Assembly (NCBI GenBank): GCA_014549065.1
Contig: JACDOX010000167.1
Coordinates: 1,310,942 to 1,374,941, forward strand
Length of the DNA: 64,000 nucleotides
DNA from: Cardinalis cardinalis
Lineage: Eukaryota; Chordata; Aves; Passeriformes; Cardinalidae
Reading direction: 5' to 3'
The notes beneath the pieces were generated by a model. It searched no databases, was not told where the DNA came from, and saw only the letters and a program-made list of their open reading frames with translations. Made by a program: the position numbers and the translations under genes. Positions 62,801 through 64,000 of the stretch are shown here, piece after piece. Position 1 is the first letter of the stretch. Every line of letters starts with the position of its first letter.

Positions 62801-64000
62801 AGGGACAGCAGCTGGTATGGGTTTCTCTTCTCAATCTCGCTGTTGTTTTTTTCTCACAAAACCTGTTGGAACATAGAAGCTTTCATAACAAGTCTGCATA
62901 ACTCTTGTTTCCTTAGGAAGCAGTCCAGTAATATTAGAAGGAAGCTATTTTTGCCATATTCAGTGCAATTAAAACAAGACAGTAATTCCCCATTTGGACA
63001 CATTTTAGACTGTTGGTGAAAATTACAGGGCTCCTGGAATCTTTTCTTTTCTGTAAAGGCTGAAGTTGAGCATCGTTTTGCATGGGTTACAATAGGAGAC
63101 AGTGCTTAGGAGGTTAAAGCTGACCACAGGGCAATTTCAGTTTTAAAGGGAGAGCTCTGGGATTGTTTGGAGGCTGCTTGTCCATACCTTTTGTTCAGGG
63201 AATGCCATAGTCTTTAAAGACTGTGAGTACTAAATTCTGGCATAGGTGCAAAATTACTTGTTCATTTTACAGTAATATCCCCTTGAAGTTGTATGGTTTG
63301 AGTACAGCTATGTTTGAAGCTTTGAATGGTGGGTGTGAAGTCGTTGCCTGGAACAGATTACATTGTCTCTGAACAGGTTGCGAGAGGCATGTTTATTCTT
63401 TCTCACTGCAGAAGAATAACTGAGTTAAAATGAATGCAGGGCCTCCTGCTAGGAGACAGCAAATATTTTACTGTGCAGAGCCCACATGATACACATACCT
63501 GTTAATCCTTTGGGAATGGTGCTACTCTCAAGTAACCACTGTCTAGTTACCCAAAGGCTTCTGTTTGTTCCCAAAATTTGTTTATAACAATTGCAACTCT
63601 CCCCCCTCAGACTCCCTTCACTGTGTGGCAGAGGCCATCCAGTTTGTCTTGCTTTCTTTAATCTCCAGGTGCTGCAGATACTGAANGTGCCGCTCTGATA
63701 AAATCTCACTTGTTTTCCTGCTCAGTTACCAACCCGAGACTTAAATCTGAATGCAGACCTGATACCTCGTGGCAAGCACCAGTTGGAAAACTGAGTTAAT
63801 GTAGCTAGTGATATAAAATGCAGAATCACTTCATCTGCTCTTTGTAGTTAGAAGAGGTGCACCATTAATTTGTCAGTTGGTGTTGTAACATTGGGTAACA
63901 GCAAATGATTGTATTTGTTCTCCTAAGAAAAGAGCTTCATGCTAGTAAGAAGTGAAAACTCATTTCTTTGTTCTTAGACAGCAACAACGGGCTCTGAGGG
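59814..64000 (+). other. UNC13B: UNC13B intron (5' part)
   Basis: From gtaagt to the window edge. The expected next exon (rest of C2B, continuing ...EKFYF) is not found in these 4.2 kb, so the intron runs off the window. Open frames on both strands (for example 60817-61212 and 62333-62725) have no recognisable content. No mobile element was recognised. Confidence 0.75.

Noticed and set aside
63960..64000. Possible exon start after ttgttcttag at the window edge
   Set aside because: The following bases do not encode the expected continuation of C2B (EKFYF...) in the required phase.

Overview
The window is vertebrate nuclear DNA, almost certainly from a bird. The evidence is the CR1-type LINE remnants, including one of about 0.83 kb with the typical avian 3' end (tandem copies of an ATTCTATG-like octamer), together with sparse repeats and small exons in a long intronic landscape. 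Isolated single N bases are scattered through it and look like masked or ambiguous positions in a draft assembly, not gaps.

One protein-coding gene explains all the convincing coding sequence: the middle of UNC13B (Munc13-2), on the + strand. Munc13-2 is the presynaptic and secretory vesicle-priming factor. Nine coding exons can be placed, seven of them joined by matching splice phases into a continuous frame from exon to exon. (1) 630-956 is the Ser/Glu-rich linker that follows the C2A domain of the ubiquitous isoform. (2) 2834-2924 is the amphipathic calmodulin-binding helix. (3) ~30707-33243 is a very large exon that fits the alternative 5' exon of the brain isoform (bMunc13-2). (4) 44413-44459. 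(5) 48739-48817. (6) 49582-49587 is a 6-nt microexon. (7) 50534-50608. (8) 51247-51466 is a complete C1 diacylglycerol/phorbol-ester domain. (9) 59114-59341 and (10) 59672-59813 are the helical linker and the first half of the Ca2+-binding C2B domain. The C2A exons lie to the left of the window. The rest of C2B, the MUN domain and C2C lie to the right.

Layout: 1-2.9 kb holds the last two exons specific to the ubiquitous form. 2.9-44.4 kb is one intron of about 41.5 kb for that form. It carries a CpG-enriched patch at 22.05-22.3 kb (a promoter candidate), the 2.4-kb brain-type exon at 30.7-33.2 kb and several CR1 fragments. From 44.4 kb to 59.8 kb the exons are shared by both isoforms. 59.8-64 kb is intron.

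Points that stand out are a coiled coil plus RRM-like module in the brain exon that resembles the ORF1 protein of L1-type retrotransposons, a splice-phase conflict showing that the brain exon cannot join the first visible shared exon directly, a 6-nt microexon with strong splice sites, stacked upstream ORFs before the brain-isoform start, and a perfect 13-bp-stem hairpin in the big intron. No tRNA, rRNA, CRISPR array, viral gene or second protein-coding gene was recognised.
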